The notes: generated by a model not told the origin, from the letters alone. 64,000 nucleotides of DNA from JADFNB01 sp036397455 (GCA_036397455.1 DASWIX010000033.1:11463-75462); one strand, 5' to 3'; positions 51,895 through 61,645 are shown, counted from the stretch's first letter. A program made the numbers and translations.

Positions 51895-54800
51895 TTACTG
51901 GAAGCGCTCCGCGCGCTTCACCCACTTCTCGAGATCCTTCTCCTTCGGATTGAGCGGCGTTCCCGGATGAATGATCAACACCGGACAGCGCTCGGCGGCC
52001 ATGACCAGTTCGCGGAACGTGCCGGCGGACGGATCCTTGACGTATGCCTGCTTCTGATCATTGTAAGCGAACAACTTGCGATTGAGGTTGGTGCACTCGT
52101 CACACGACGTGCAGCGCTCGGATTCGATGTACGGATCGAGGCCGATGCCTTCGTCCTTCTCCTCCTCGACCGCCGGCGCCGGCGCGGCCGCGGCGGGAGC
52201 GGGACCGGCGGCGGCGGGTGCTGCAACCGGCGCCGCGACCGCCAGGCCACCGTTCCCCTCCGCCGGAAACGTCACCGGCGCGATGTCCATCGACTGGACG
52301 CGCGCCAGCAGATCGCCGATCGTCTCCTGTCCGTTCTTCCCGGCCTTCAGTAGCCCTTCCGCGAGGCGCCGCGCGATGAACGGGGGATAGCTCTGCTTCA
52401 GTTCGCGCATCTTCTGCTCGTGCTCAGCGCGCAACGCGTCGACGCGGCGGGCGAACTCCTCTTCCAGCCGGCCCTCCACCGTACCGCGCGCCACGTCGGG
52501 TACTTCGAGCCCCGCCAGTTCCTTGAGTTGGCGCCACAGCGCCAGTCGATCTTCCGCCAGTGAGACGATCTCTTCTTCCACCGCCATCCGACCGAGGTGG
52601 CCCTCCCGGTCGAGCACGTAGATGAACGGCGTCTTCCCGGCACGCCCGTCGGTGCCGGCGGACACGTACTCGTCGAACCGCGTATACGCATCGGGATCGG
52701 CGTCTGCAGGCAAGCGTGTGAAGTGCTTCTTGAACCGCGCCTCCGTTGCCGCCCAGTCGGCGATCGTGACCGGCAGCTCCAGGACCCGGGCCTTGTGGTC
52801 GTCGTCGATGTACTTCAGGTCGTACGATGGCCAGACGTCCGCCAGCGACGGATTGCCGTCGAGTTCCAGCCGTTCCCCGATGGTGGTCCCGCGGGCGGGA
52901 TCATGTATCAGCAACGGGAACGCGCGACTCTCGAGCGCCAGTTTGGCCGCGCGCACGGCCGCGTCATCGCCGAGCCCGTGTTCGGGCGGGCAGGGACAGT
53001 TCAGCGCGAAGACCGCCGGGTACTTGGACTGCAATCCACGCAGCACGCCACCGAGCAGATGCGAGGGCGCCGCCTGCGAGGATTGGAGCACGAACACGTG
53101 GCGGTGCGCCATGGCGAGGAGCGCCAACTCCTTACGGGTTTCTTCCTTGCCGTGCTGCCCCGGGCCGTACGCCGCCATGTCGCTGACCTGTCCGGTGTAT
53201 CCGCTGGTGCACGCCTGACCTCCCGTGTTGGAATAGACCTGTGTGTCCAACACCACGACGCGGATCGGTTTTCCCGAGGCCAGGAGACGCGACAGATTCT
53301 GGAACCCGATATCGAGCATGGCGCCGTCGCCGCCCACCGCCAGGATCGGAGGGCACATCATGAACTCGTCGTCGTCGAACTGGCGCCAGTCGAACCTGGC
53401 GAAGAAGGAATCGTGCTCCGCCGGGTCGAACGCATCCTGCAACTCCAGCTCCGCGCGCCGCACGGCAATGAACCCGTCCGCCATCTTGCGCATGTGCCCT
53501 TCGAACAACCCGATCGCGATCGAGGGCGCGTCCTGGAACAGGTGGTTGACCCACGGATAGGGATACGGGTTGTACGGATACGTGCTTCCCCACACCGACG
53601 AACACCCGGTGGCATTCGCGATGCCCAGGGTGGCCCGCCCTTTCCCTCCGGGGCCTTCGAGGTAACGCCACTTCAGGTCCTTCACGTCAGCCACCATCGC
53701 GGCGATCCGCTGGATGTGTTCGCGTTTGCCATGTTCCAACGGGATTGCGATCTCGTGAAGCCTGCCGCGCGTCTCGACGTTCTCCAGCCTGGCATCCGAC
53801 GCCAGGAGTTCACGCGCCTTCCGGTCGAGCCGGCCGATCAGATCGTCCAGGCGTTCCACGTACCGCTTCACACGCGGGAGCATCAGCGCGTTCACCGCCG
53901 AGACGACCAGGTGGATGACGGTCTTCTCACCACACCCCATGCAGGACCCATCCCCACCGACCATCGAGCGGTAATTGCCTTGCTTGAGCAGCAGCGATGA
54001 CAGCACCCCGATGCCCTCCTCGACGCTCGCCACGTTGACATAGCGGTCCGGCGTCTCCGGCAATCCCTCCCACAGGGTCCAGTTCCGGCGAAGCCGGTCG
54101 ACGACTGCCTCCGTCTGTCGGATAGTCGTAAGGGCTCCTTCCGGACAGACGTCCACGCAGATGTTGCACCCCTTGCACGCATCGGGATTGATCGTGATCG
54201 AAAGCAGTCCGCCGCTCCCTTTCTCCCTGGACTCGGGTACGTCGAAAAACGGTTGGGTCTTGGCGAGCGGAAAGTCGGCCAGCGCGCTGTAGACCGGCGC
54301 GAATTCCTCATCGAGCGCGCGACGTCGTTCCGGATCGAGCTTCAGTTTTTCCGTGACGTTCTGATAGGCGGATGAAAGCACCCGGGCGAAGGTCGTGAAC
54401 GGCACACCCTTCACGATCTTGCGTGCTTCCGCCGCGAGCGGCTTCACGATCTGGCGCAGGCGGTCGAGTGAGCGACCGTGCTGCACCGATCGGATTGCCG
54501 CATCGATGAGTGCGGGGATCTCGCTCACGACGCCGGGGATGGCGGCGTCCGGACATTGGACCCAGCACTGACTGCAACCGGTACACTTGTCCGCAATGAA
54601 GTCCGGGACCTCGAACCGCACGTTGGTCATGTCGCGGATCGTGCTCGTGGCCGCGGGGATGGCGCTGATGGCCGCAAACGGATCGGCGATGCCATCCTGG
54701 CCCATGTCGCACAACACACACACCTGTTCCCAGAATCGGCCGCCATGCGCAATTCCTTCCTGCACACCCTCTCCGCCGAGTATGGCCGGCATATGCGGCA

Positions 54801-56937
54801 CATGACCCGGTTCATCGGCGCCCTCGATCCCGAGCGCCCGGGCATCGACTTCGACGAGTTCGTCATAGCCGCGCCGAATCACCCGCACGTTGTCCTCCAC
54901 GACGCGCGTGCCCAGGTGGCCGAACTTCTTCTCCAGCTGTTTGCGGATCCCGTCGAACAAGTCCGCCTCGACAAGGTTCTCCTGGCGCATCAACGGAGAC
55001 GCACGGAAGAACGCACCCATGAACGCGGCGCCCTGCATCCGATACCGCAGTTCCGCGTCGGACGCCTCATCGCTCGCGATCTTGAAACCATCGAGCACGA
55101 ACATCCGGTGGTTCTTCGCGAGAATCTCGCGCCGCGCCGTGGCGGGCAGCCCCCGCCACGTCTCCTCGGCGCCCCGTTCCCCCTGCAGGATGAAGACACC
55201 CCCTTCCGGCGACAGGCCGGCCAGCGGGTTCGAGTGACGGAACACGTTGGGATCGGGAGACAACACGACCGTGACGTGTTTGAGTTCCGCGTTGAGCTTG
55301 ATGGGTTCGTGCGCCAGCACCGCGTAGAACGTGGTCGGCTGCCCCTTCTTCTCCGAGCCGTACTTGGGATTGGCCTTGATGTAGAGACCGCAGAGGTCGG
55401 CGGCGGTCATCGCGATGTTCTTGCCCGTCGTGATCGCGCCCCACCCGCCAACGGAGTGCATGCGGATCGAGACGGCGCCGGCGGGCAACAGATTCACCGA
55501 CGCGGCCGGCGCCAGGGACAACTCACCGAGCGACGGGTAGCGCTCCAGCAGGTCCTGTTGCCAGATCTGCAGTTTCGGGAACTCCGTATCCCGACGAATG
55601 AAGTCGATACTGAGGTAGAATTGCCGCCGCTGCCCGCCATCCGGGAGCATGTTGTCCACCGCGGCGATGATGTCGCTCGGCTGCAGGTCCCGACTCCCCA
55701 GCCCGAAGCACCCCGAGTAGAAGTCCGGGACCTCACCCAGCTTGCACGCCGTCAGGTCCGGATATGGTTGGTGGTCATTCTTCGCGCGACCGTTCTCGAT
55801 CGCCTTGTACATGGCCGCCCGCAATTCACGCAGCAACGGCGCATCGACCGCCAGCGGCTGGTCCAGGCGCTCGAGCACCGTGACGCCCTTCTTGCCGCGG
55901 AGGAGTTGCGTGATGAGATCGGCCGGGAACGGTCGAAACATTGTCACGTTCAGCACGCCGATCCTGAGTTGGCGCTCCTTGCGGAGATAATCGACGACCA
56001 CCTCGCAGTTCGGCACCACACTTCCCTGCCCCACGAGGACCCATTCCGCATCGTCCAGCCGGTATCCGACGGCCCGAGCATAGTGGCGCCCGGTCAGCAG
56101 GCCGAATTCCTCCATCGCCTCATCGGTCAGCGCCGCGACGTGGTCGAAGTAAAACGGCCGCTGCGCCGCGACACCCTGCGCGTAGCTGTCCTGGTTCTGC
56201 ACGACGCCCAACATAGCCGGATAGTCGAGATTGAACATCTCGGGAACGCGGCGACGCGTCTTGCCGAACACCCATTCCTGCGCGGGTGTCGGTGAATCGA
56301 TGATGTCGCCGGGATCGCCAAGGTAGGCTTTGACGAGTTCCCGCTCGGGAAGCTGCAACGTCTCGATGACGTGACTCGTGAGGAACCCGTCTTGCGCGCA
56401 CACACCCGGATTCAGGGTCAACTCGGCGATCCGGTGCGCGATCAGGTTGAGGTCGGCTGCCTCCTGCGCGTCTGTTGCGAAGACCTGGAAGAACCCGGTA
56501 TCGTCGATCGCGTGGTAGTCGTCATGCCCGGCATGCACGTTCAGCGCGTGTTTCGTCATCGCACGGCAGGCGACGTTCAACACGTAGGTGAGTCGTTTCC
56601 CCACCGCCGCGTACAGCGATTCGTGCATGTACGCGATCCCCTGGCCACTGGAAAAATTCGTGGCCCTGAGGCCCGTCATGCTCATGCCGGCGGTCACCGC
56701 GGCCGCCGCGTGTTCGCCTTCCGGCTCGAAGAAGATCAGCGACCGGCCATGGACGTTTGGTGTGCCGGCCGCCACCGCGGCCGCCCATCCCTCGCCCATC
56801 TGCGTCGACGGGGTGATCGGGTAGGCCCCGGCAGCTTCACTGCCGGCGGTCTCCATCTCCACGACGGCGCCGCTGCCGTCCGTCGCGTAGCGGGTCCCGG
56901 GAAACGGAATGGCCGGTGGGCGTTTGTCGCGCGACAT
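51895..56937 (-). CDS. Pyruvate:ferredoxin oxidoreductase, extended (1680 residues)
   Basis: A single-chain pyruvate (2-oxoacid):ferredoxin oxidoreductase, well above the usual 1170-1200 residues. Domain I (about 1-240) has YATDGSGAVVEMETAGSEA; the gamma-like domain (about 490-700) has SVGGWGAITTGKN. A ferredoxin domain carries two clusters, C785-C788-C791-C795 and C921-C924-C927-C931, separated by an insert of about 125 residues. The TPP domain (about 995-1390) has the GDGSCMGCGEKT, GCSSVWGSTYPYNPYP and GGDGAMLDIGFQNLSR motifs. An extra region follows: a helical part, a Pro/Ala linker (about 1565-1590) and a final domain with C1609-x2-C1612-x2-C1615 and a late C1651-Pro. It oxidises pyruvate to acetyl-CoA and CO2 and reduces ferredoxin, here feeding Rnf. 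The ATG at 56937 overlaps the rnfB stop (TGATG). Confidence 0.92.
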   Translation of the reverse strand: MSRDKRPPAIPFPGTRYATDGSGAVVEMETAGSEAAGAYPITPSTQMGEGWAAAVAAGTPNVHGRSLIFFEPEGEHAAAAVTAGMSMTGLRATNFSSGQGIAYMHESLYAAVGKRLTYVLNVACRAMTKHALNVHAGHDDYHAIDDTGFFQVFATDAQEAADLNLIAHRIAELTLNPGVCAQDGFLTSHVIETLQLPERELVKAYLGDPGDIIDSPTPAQEWVFGKTRRRVPEMFNLDYPAMLGVVQNQDSYAQGVAAQRPFYFDHVAALTDEAMEEFGLLTGRHYARAVGYRLDDAEWVLVGQGSVVPNCEVVVDYLRKERQLRIGVLNVTMFRPFPADLITQLLRGKKGVTVLERLDQPLAVDAPLLRELRAAMYKAIENGRAKNDHQPYPDLTACKLGEVPDFYSGCFGLGSRDLQPSDIIAAVDNMLPDGGQRRQFYLSIDFIRRDTEFPKLQIWQQDLLERYPSLGELSLAPAASVNLLPAGAVSIRMHSVGGWGAITTGKNIAMTAADLCGLYIKANPKYGSEKKGQPTTFYAVLAHEPIKLNAELKHVTVVLSPDPNVFRHSNPLAGLSPEGGVFILQGERGAEETWRGLPATARREILAKNHRMFVLDGFKIASDEASDAELRYRMQGAAFMGAFFRASPLMRQENLVEADLFDGIRKQLEKKFGHLGTRVVEDNVRVIRRGYDELVEVDARALGIEGADEPGHVPHMPAILGGEGVQEGIAHGGRFWEQVCVLCDMGQDGIADPFAAISAIPAATSTIRDMTNVRFEVPDFIADKCTGCSQCWVQCPDAAIPGVVSEIPALIDAAIRSVQHGRSLDRLRQIVKPLAAEARKIVKGVPFTTFARVLSSAYQNVTEKLKLDPERRRALDEEFAPVYSALADFPLAKTQPFFDVPESREKGSGGLLSITINPDACKGCNICVDVCPEGALTTIRQTEAVVDRLRRNWTLWEGLPETPDRYVNVASVEEGIGVLSSLLLKQGNYRSMVGGDGSCMGCGEKTVIHLVVSAVNALMLPRVKRYVERLDDLIGRLDRKARELLASDARLENVETRGRLHEIAIPLEHGKREHIQRIAAMVADVKDLKWRYLEGPGGKGRATLGIANATGCSSVWGSTYPYNPYPYPWVNHLFQDAPSIAIGLFEGHMRKMADGFIAVRRAELELQDAFDPAEHDSFFARFDWRQFDDDEFMMCPPILAVGGDGAMLDIGFQNLSRLLASGKPIRVVVLDTQVYSNTGGQACTSGYTGQVSDMAAYGPGQHGKEETRKELALLAMAHRHVFVLQSSQAAPSHLLGGVLRGLQSKYPAVFALNCPCPPEHGLGDDAAVRAAKLALESRAFPLLIHDPARGTTIGERLELDGNPSLADVWPSYDLKYIDDDHKARVLELPVTIADWAATEARFKKHFTRLPADADPDAYTRFDEYVSAGTDGRAGKTPFIYVLDREGHLGRMAVEEEIVSLAEDRLALWRQLKELAGLEVPDVARGTVEGRLEEEFARRVDALRAEHEQKMRELKQSYPPFIARRLAEGLLKAGKNGQETIGDLLARVQSMDIAPVTFPAEGNGGLAVAAPVAAPAAAGPAPAAAAPAPAVEEEKDEGIGLDPYIESERCTSCDECTNLNRKLFAYNDQKQAYVKDPSAGTFRELVMAAERCPVLIIHPGTPLNPKEKDLEKWVKRAERFQ

Positions 56938-57794
56938 CAGGCTGCTCCCTTCACCGACTCGATGGGCGGCGCAACGGCAAACCGTTGCGCGCCATCGACC
57001 CACGCGATGGCCCCGGTCGGACACCGGGCAATCGCATCAGTGGTTGCGAGTTCGTATTGGTCGTAGTCGACGACCGCGAGACCGTTGACCATGGCGATCA
57101 GACCAGGCGCGGCGTCCAGCGCACAACGCCCGCAGCCGTTGCACGCCACGGCACACGCCGCCTCCGCCTCCGCCCCTTCGAGCAGGCTCTTGCACTGGAC
57201 AATCAGCTTGTGCCCCAGCGGCATCAACGTGAACAGGCCTTTGGGACACGCGTCCACGCAATCACCACAGGCCGTGCACCGGTCGACGATGACCACCGGG
57301 AGTTCCTGTGCATTCATGTAGATGGCATCGAAGTCGCACGCGACCTCGCAGTCGGCGAGCCCCAGACACCCCCAGGCGCAGGCCTTGCCCCCGCCGGCGA
57401 CCGCGTTGGCGGCCTTACAGGTCTGCAAGCCCACGTAGTCCGCTTGGGTCGGTGCCACATCGCATCCGCCGGCACAGAGGAGTCGCGCGACCCGGGCGGT
57501 CGCGGCGCCCACCGCCACACCGAGATAGTCCGCGACCTCCGCGCGGTCATCCGGCCCCATCACGGTACACACCGCCGGCTGCACGTCGTTCGCAACCAGG
57601 CTCTCGGCGAAGGCGCGACATCCCGCCAGGCCGCACGCGCCGCAGTTGTTACCGGGCAGCAACTCGACCACCGCGTCCACCCGGGGATCTTCCCACACCC
57701 ACAGCTTGCGTTGCGCCACCGCGATGAGCGCCGCGAACAGCGTCCCCACAGCGCCCAGGATGAGCGCCGACCCGACGATCATGGCACCCGTCAT
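56937..57794 (-). CDS. rnfB: Rnf electron transport complex subunit RnfB
   Basis: A 285-residue subunit. An N-terminal membrane anchor (MIVGSALILGAVGTLFAALI) is followed by the four-cysteine motif of NNCGACGLAGCRAF and then by further iron-sulfur sites (CAWGCLGLADC, CTACGDCVDACP, CNGCGRCALDAAP with a late RCPTGAI). It takes electrons from ferredoxin and passes them into the complex. It stands directly upstream of the pyruvate oxidoreductase gene, so the donor and acceptor are encoded together. Confidence 0.93.
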   Translation of the reverse strand: MTGAMIVGSALILGAVGTLFAALIAVAQRKLWVWEDPRVDAVVELLPGNNCGACGLAGCRAFAESLVANDVQPAVCTVMGPDDRAEVADYLGVAVGAATARVARLLCAGGCDVAPTQADYVGLQTCKAANAVAGGGKACAWGCLGLADCEVACDFDAIYMNAQELPVVIVDRCTACGDCVDACPKGLFTLMPLGHKLIVQCKSLLEGAEAEAACAVACNGCGRCALDAAPGLIAMVNGLAVVDYDQYELATTDAIARCPTGAIAWVDGAQRFAVAPPIESVKGAA

Positions 57795-58798
57795 GACCCC
57801 GTCGCGAGATTCGCCTGGGTCAGCAGCCAGGCCGCGAGCTTGTCGGCGGGATTGGATGCCGGCGCGGAGGTGCCGGGCGCGACCGGCGCCGCGGCGATCG
57901 CCGACGCCAGCGTCTGCAGTTGCGCAAGCTCCTCGGCCTGTTGGAACGCGGTCGCCGTGCCGATGCGCTTCCTGGGAGGTGTATCCGGCAACGATGTCAC
58001 CGCTAAGCGCTCCGCGAGGGTTGCACCGGCCGACGGGTCGTGCACGAAGGACGCGGCGCCACGCGGCATCACCGCCACCACGCCAGGTCCCTCATGAGCG
58101 GCCAGTCGGTCGACCGGCCCGCCGTCGTGGCTCTGCGCCACGAACACGCGCGGCGTGATGAGTCGCACCAACGGCGCGGGCGGTACTGCACCGCCCTGTA
58201 CGATCAGGACGAGCTTGAGGTTGCCGTCGAGGTAGTTTGCCAAACCCGCCACGCGAAGGTCCGCGCCGTCGAGCGCGACGACCAGCGGGGGCGCCAACGC
58301 ACGCTCGGCCGCCGTCCACATGGCAAACGGCAATTCGACCAGCCAGTTCTCGTGTTCCCCAACCCGATAGCCACCGTTCCGAGCGAGCCGCACGACTCGC
58401 GCGGCACCGAAGCCCCGACCCGCCTCCGCCAGCGCCCGCCCGACCGCCACCACGAGATCCCCACCCGGCGGCAGCTCGAGGCGAAACTGCTCGTCACCGT
58501 CCCGGGTGAGGCCCGTCAGGGTTTCCAGCGCTCGTTCGACCGTCGCGCCCGCCGACCCGTTGAGCGTTGGTGCGTCCACGACCAAGGCCGCAAACCGGTC
58601 CAGGTCGATATGCCGGCCGCCCAACAGGCCGAGTTCGGCCGCCGCGCGCTCGCTGCGCGTATCCGTCGTTCCGCGGTGCGATTCCAGGTACCCGCGAACC
58701 TCCTCGACCGTGGTGGCCACGACTGAACGGTGCGCCGCGCGCAGCCCTGCAAGCTGGGCAAACGCCGACGCGGTAGCGGTATCAGACGGCATGAGCAT
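57791..58798 (-). CDS. Hypothetical protein in the ferredoxin-Rnf operon, with similarity to the late part of PFOR
   Basis: A 335-residue soluble protein of unknown function between korB and rnfB. It has no cysteine cluster and no membrane segment. The segments TPRVFVAQSHDGGP (about 215-228) and FVHDPSAGATLAERL (about 251-265) resemble, in the same order, RHVFVLQSSQAAP and LIHDPARGTTIGERL of the pyruvate oxidoreductase in this operon (about residues 1279 and 1344). It may be a degenerate relative of that TPP/C-terminal region acting as an assembly or partner subunit, but this is inference. The ATG at 58798 overlaps korB by 17 bases; an ATG at 58792 is possible. It overlaps the rnfB start by four bases. 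Confidence 0.7.
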   Translation of the reverse strand: MLMPSDTATASAFAQLAGLRAAHRSVVATTVEEVRGYLESHRGTTDTRSERAAAELGLLGGRHIDLDRFAALVVDAPTLNGSAGATVERALETLTGLTRDGDEQFRLELPPGGDLVVAVGRALAEAGRGFGAARVVRLARNGGYRVGEHENWLVELPFAMWTAAERALAPPLVVALDGADLRVAGLANYLDGNLKLVLIVQGGAVPPAPLVRLITPRVFVAQSHDGGPVDRLAAHEGPGVVAVMPRGAASFVHDPSAGATLAERLAVTSLPDTPPRKRIGTATAFQQAEELAQLQTLASAIAAAPVAPGTSAPASNPADKLAAWLLTQANLATGS

Positions 58799-59741
58799 CG
58801 AACTCGGCGTTCAAGAGGTCCACCTTCTCCGCCGCGGTGTAGATGCGCTGCCGGCGTATCTCCTCATACCGCGGCACCGCGGCGTTCCGATAGAACAGGC
58901 CGAGCCGTACGGCGCTGGAGGCGCCCTGCGCCAGCCGGCGCGCGCCATCGAGATCGGCGGGATCATGGTACAGATGGTTCTTGTAGATCTTCTCGAGCGA
59001 CGGTACCGCGATGCCGTCAGGATGTTGCAGCATCTCGGTCCGGTCGGGATTGCGCACCGCTTCGTCCCACAGTCCGGGGGTGAATTGCGGACACCGCTGT
59101 AACACCCGCACAAACGAAAAGCCCTTATGCCGGTAGGCCGCCTCGAGTGTGGCGTAGAGGTGGGCGGGAACCCAGTCGGCTGTCTGGGCCACGAACGAGG
59201 CGTTGGTGATTCCCAGTGTCGCGGTCAGCGGGTTCAACGGCTCGAGGTAGCTGCCGCGGGGCTGCGTGTTGCTCTTGAGGCCCAGCGGGGTCGTCGGTGA
59301 GGTCTGGTTCTTGGTCAACCCATAGATCTCGTTGTCCAGGAGGAGCACCACGAGATCCATGTTGTACCGCGTCGCGTGGATCCAGTGGCCGGCTCCGATC
59401 GAGCAGCAATCACCATCCCCCATCACGACGAATACATGCAGGTCGGGACGCCGCAGTTTGACGCCCGTTGCCACCGGCAGGGCGCGACCGTGGATGCCGT
59501 GGAACCCGTAGGTCTTGAGGTAATGCGGGAACCGACTCGAGCATCCGATACCGGACACGAACACCGTCCGTTCCGGCGGGAGTTGCTCGGACTCCAGCAA
59601 CTTCTCCGCCGCCGTCAGAACGGCGTGATCACCGCACCCTGGACACCAGCGCGCGACGGCGCCCGCGTAATCGTCCATGGTGTACAGCGTGTCGTCATCG
59701 TCGTCGTAGCCGCAGGTCAGCAGCGAACAGGCCTCCGTCAT
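58782..59741 (-). CDS. korB: 2-oxoglutarate (2-oxoacid):ferredoxin oxidoreductase subunit beta
   Basis: A 319-residue TPP-binding subunit. RWCPGCGDHAVLTAAEKLL, GIGCSSRFPHYLKTYGFHGIHGR and GDGDCCSIGAGHWIHATRYNMD are the cysteine/TPP motifs, with the Mg-binding GDG and an LLDNEIYGLTKNQTSPTT that is typical of KorB. No separate iron-sulfur domain is present; the CxxC cysteines may hold the cluster. The ATG overlaps the korA stop by four bases. It pairs with the upstream korA. Confidence 0.9.
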   Translation of the reverse strand: MTEACSLLTCGYDDDDDTLYTMDDYAGAVARWCPGCGDHAVLTAAEKLLESEQLPPERTVFVSGIGCSSRFPHYLKTYGFHGIHGRALPVATGVKLRRPDLHVFVVMGDGDCCSIGAGHWIHATRYNMDLVVLLLDNEIYGLTKNQTSPTTPLGLKSNTQPRGSYLEPLNPLTATLGITNASFVAQTADWVPAHLYATLEAAYRHKGFSFVRVLQRCPQFTPGLWDEAVRNPDRTEMLQHPDGIAVPSLEKIYKNHLYHDPADLDGARRLAQGASSAVRLGLFYRNAAVPRYEEIRRQRIYTAAEKVDLLNAEFDAHAV

Positions 59742-61645
59742 GCGGCCCCCCGCGTCAGGAGTTCATGAATGCCGTCGACGATGTCCTTCGGTCGCAACGG
59801 CTGGCCGGGCACTTGCGTCCAGCAGTCGACGTCGACCAGCGTTTGCGCGCGCAGGATCCAGGCAAGCTGACCGCGGCGGCGATTCTCGTCGGTGATGTGC
59901 GGATCGCCGGGCCGGTCGCTGTAGTTGATTTCCACGGTTGCCACGCGTTTGAACCGTGCGAACAGTTCGCCGAGTCCGGGGTGCAGTGGCGAGAGGAACG
60001 TGAGATGCGCGGACGACACCGACACGCCGGTGGCGCGCACCCGATCGACCGCCTCCTCGATGGCGCCCTTGGTGCTCCCCCAGCCGATGACCAGCAGATC
60101 ACCGGTGTCGTCGCCGTAGATCGGCGGCGGCTTCAGCGTTTCCTGCAACACCGCCAGCTTGCGGCTGCGCATGGTGCAACCGCGCTCGTGCACGTCCGGG
60201 CTGTATCCGATCTTGCTCCGCTCGTCGTGAGACAACCCGGTCACGGTGTGCATCCCGCCCGCCTGACCGGGAACGATGCGCCGCGACAGGCCGGTGACCG
60301 GATCCCAGTCGTACGGACGCATGCCGTCCGGCACGGGACTCAGATCCGTTCCCGTCCCCTGCCATCGGGCGTCGAGTTGCGGGCGTGGGAAAGGCTGCAC
60401 GCCGGTCGCGAGATTCGCATCCGACAGCACGATCACGACGCAGCGAAACACCTCCGCGATCCGGCGCGCGGTCACCACCATATGGAAACATTCTTCGATG
60501 GTTGCGGGCGCGAGGATCACCTTGGGCGCGTCGCCCGGCTGTCCGAACATCGCCGCCAACAGATCCGACTGCTCCACCTTCGTCGGGAGACCCGTACTCG
60601 GTCCACCGCGTTGTACGTCGAGCACGACCAACGGCGTCTCGATCATGGTGGCGAGTCCGAGGAACTCCGTCTTGAGCGCCAGTCCGGGGCCTGACGTGAC
60701 CGTGAAGGCCACCTTCCCCGCATACGACGCGCCGATGGCGACCCCGGCGGCGGCAATCTCGTCTTCGGCCTGGTGAACGATTCCACCGAAGCGCTCGAAG
60801 ATCTCGCCGAGATAGTGCGACACCGACGTGGCCGGCGTGATGGGGTACATCGCGCAGAGTTCCATACCCGCGGCCACCGCGCCGACGGCGAGCGCCTGGT
60901 TGCCGTTCATCACGACCATCGGCACGTCCGGCTTCTCGATTGGCACGTCGATGCGGAACGGCACGTGCTCCGCCGCCCAGGTGAAGCCCAGCTCCATGAG
61001 TCCGACGTTACTCTCCCGGACCTCGGTCGATTTCTTCTTGAATACGTCCCGGATCAGCTCACGCACGACGTCCAGTTCGCGCCCATAGATGCAGGTCAGC
61101 AACCCGAGCGCGAACATGTTCTTGCCGCGCCGTGGATTCTCGACCAGGGTCATGCACTGTTCCTGCATCGGCACGGGGACGATCCGGTAGTGCCGGCCGG
61201 ACACCTCTTCCATCGCCTCGAGCCACGCCGCGCGGATGTCCGCATCGTCGTGCGTGGCCCACATATTCTCGAGCAGGATGACGGCGTCGTCCGCGAGCGC
61301 GTCGAGCCGATGCCTGGCCAGCAGCACCTGTTCATTGAACGCCACGACCAGATTGGCGGCGTCGCCCCAGTTGCTGACCGTACGCGTACCGAGCCGGATG
61401 CGGTTGCCGCTCGCGCTCGCCGCTGAACGGGGGGGCGGTTGGATCTCGGCCGGGATGATCTCGACCGTCCACACGCCGTTGCCCATCCGGGCCGACGCCC
61501 GTCCGAACAGCTGGCCGCATTTCTGCGCGCCTTCGCCGGAATCGGATACGATCTCGACCGTGTGCTCCGATACCGTGATGAGGTCGTGGTCAATCAGGGC
61601 GACGTCGGGCTCCGTCGCCGGGGAAGGAGGGGACGAGGTGGGCAT
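59738..61645 (-). CDS. korA: 2-oxoglutarate (2-oxoacid):ferredoxin oxidoreductase subunit alpha (gamma-alpha fusion)
   Basis: A 635-residue subunit with the gamma domain fused before the alpha domain. EGAQKCGQLFGRASARMG and the following sequence to about residue 200 form the gamma part. The alpha part begins near NQALAVGAVAAGMELCAMYPITPATS, then GLALKTEFLGLATMIETPLV and VQRGGPSTGLPTKVEQSDL. It makes or consumes 2-oxoglutarate with ferredoxin and CoA. It is the first gene of the 12-gene operon ending with apbE; all gene junctions in the operon are overlaps or gaps of no more than about 46 bases. The ATG at 61645 is chosen since the preceding residues look non-homologous. Confidence 0.88.
   Translation of the reverse strand: MPTSSPPSPATEPDVALIDHDLITVSEHTVEIVSDSGEGAQKCGQLFGRASARMGNGVWTVEIIPAEIQPPPRSAASASGNRIRLGTRTVSNWGDAANLVVAFNEQVLLARHRLDALADDAVILLENMWATHDDADIRAAWLEAMEEVSGRHYRIVPVPMQEQCMTLVENPRRGKNMFALGLLTCIYGRELDVVRELIRDVFKKKSTEVRESNVGLMELGFTWAAEHVPFRIDVPIEKPDVPMVVMNGNQALAVGAVAAGMELCAMYPITPATSVSHYLGEIFERFGGIVHQAEDEIAAAGVAIGASYAGKVAFTVTSGPGLALKTEFLGLATMIETPLVVLDVQRGGPSTGLPTKVEQSDLLAAMFGQPGDAPKVILAPATIEECFHMVVTARRIAEVFRCVVIVLSDANLATGVQPFPRPQLDARWQGTGTDLSPVPDGMRPYDWDPVTGLSRRIVPGQAGGMHTVTGLSHDERSKIGYSPDVHERGCTMRSRKLAVLQETLKPPPIYGDDTGDLLVIGWGSTKGAIEEAVDRVRATGVSVSSAHLTFLSPLHPGLGELFARFKRVATVEINYSDRPGDPHITDENRRRGQLAWILRAQTLVDVDCWTQVPGQPLRPKDIVDGIHELLTRGAA

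Noticed and set aside
54478..56295. Plus-strand frame of about 605 codons opposite the pyruvate oxidoreductase gene
   Set aside because: Shadow in a GC-rich gene with a well-supported minus-strand product.
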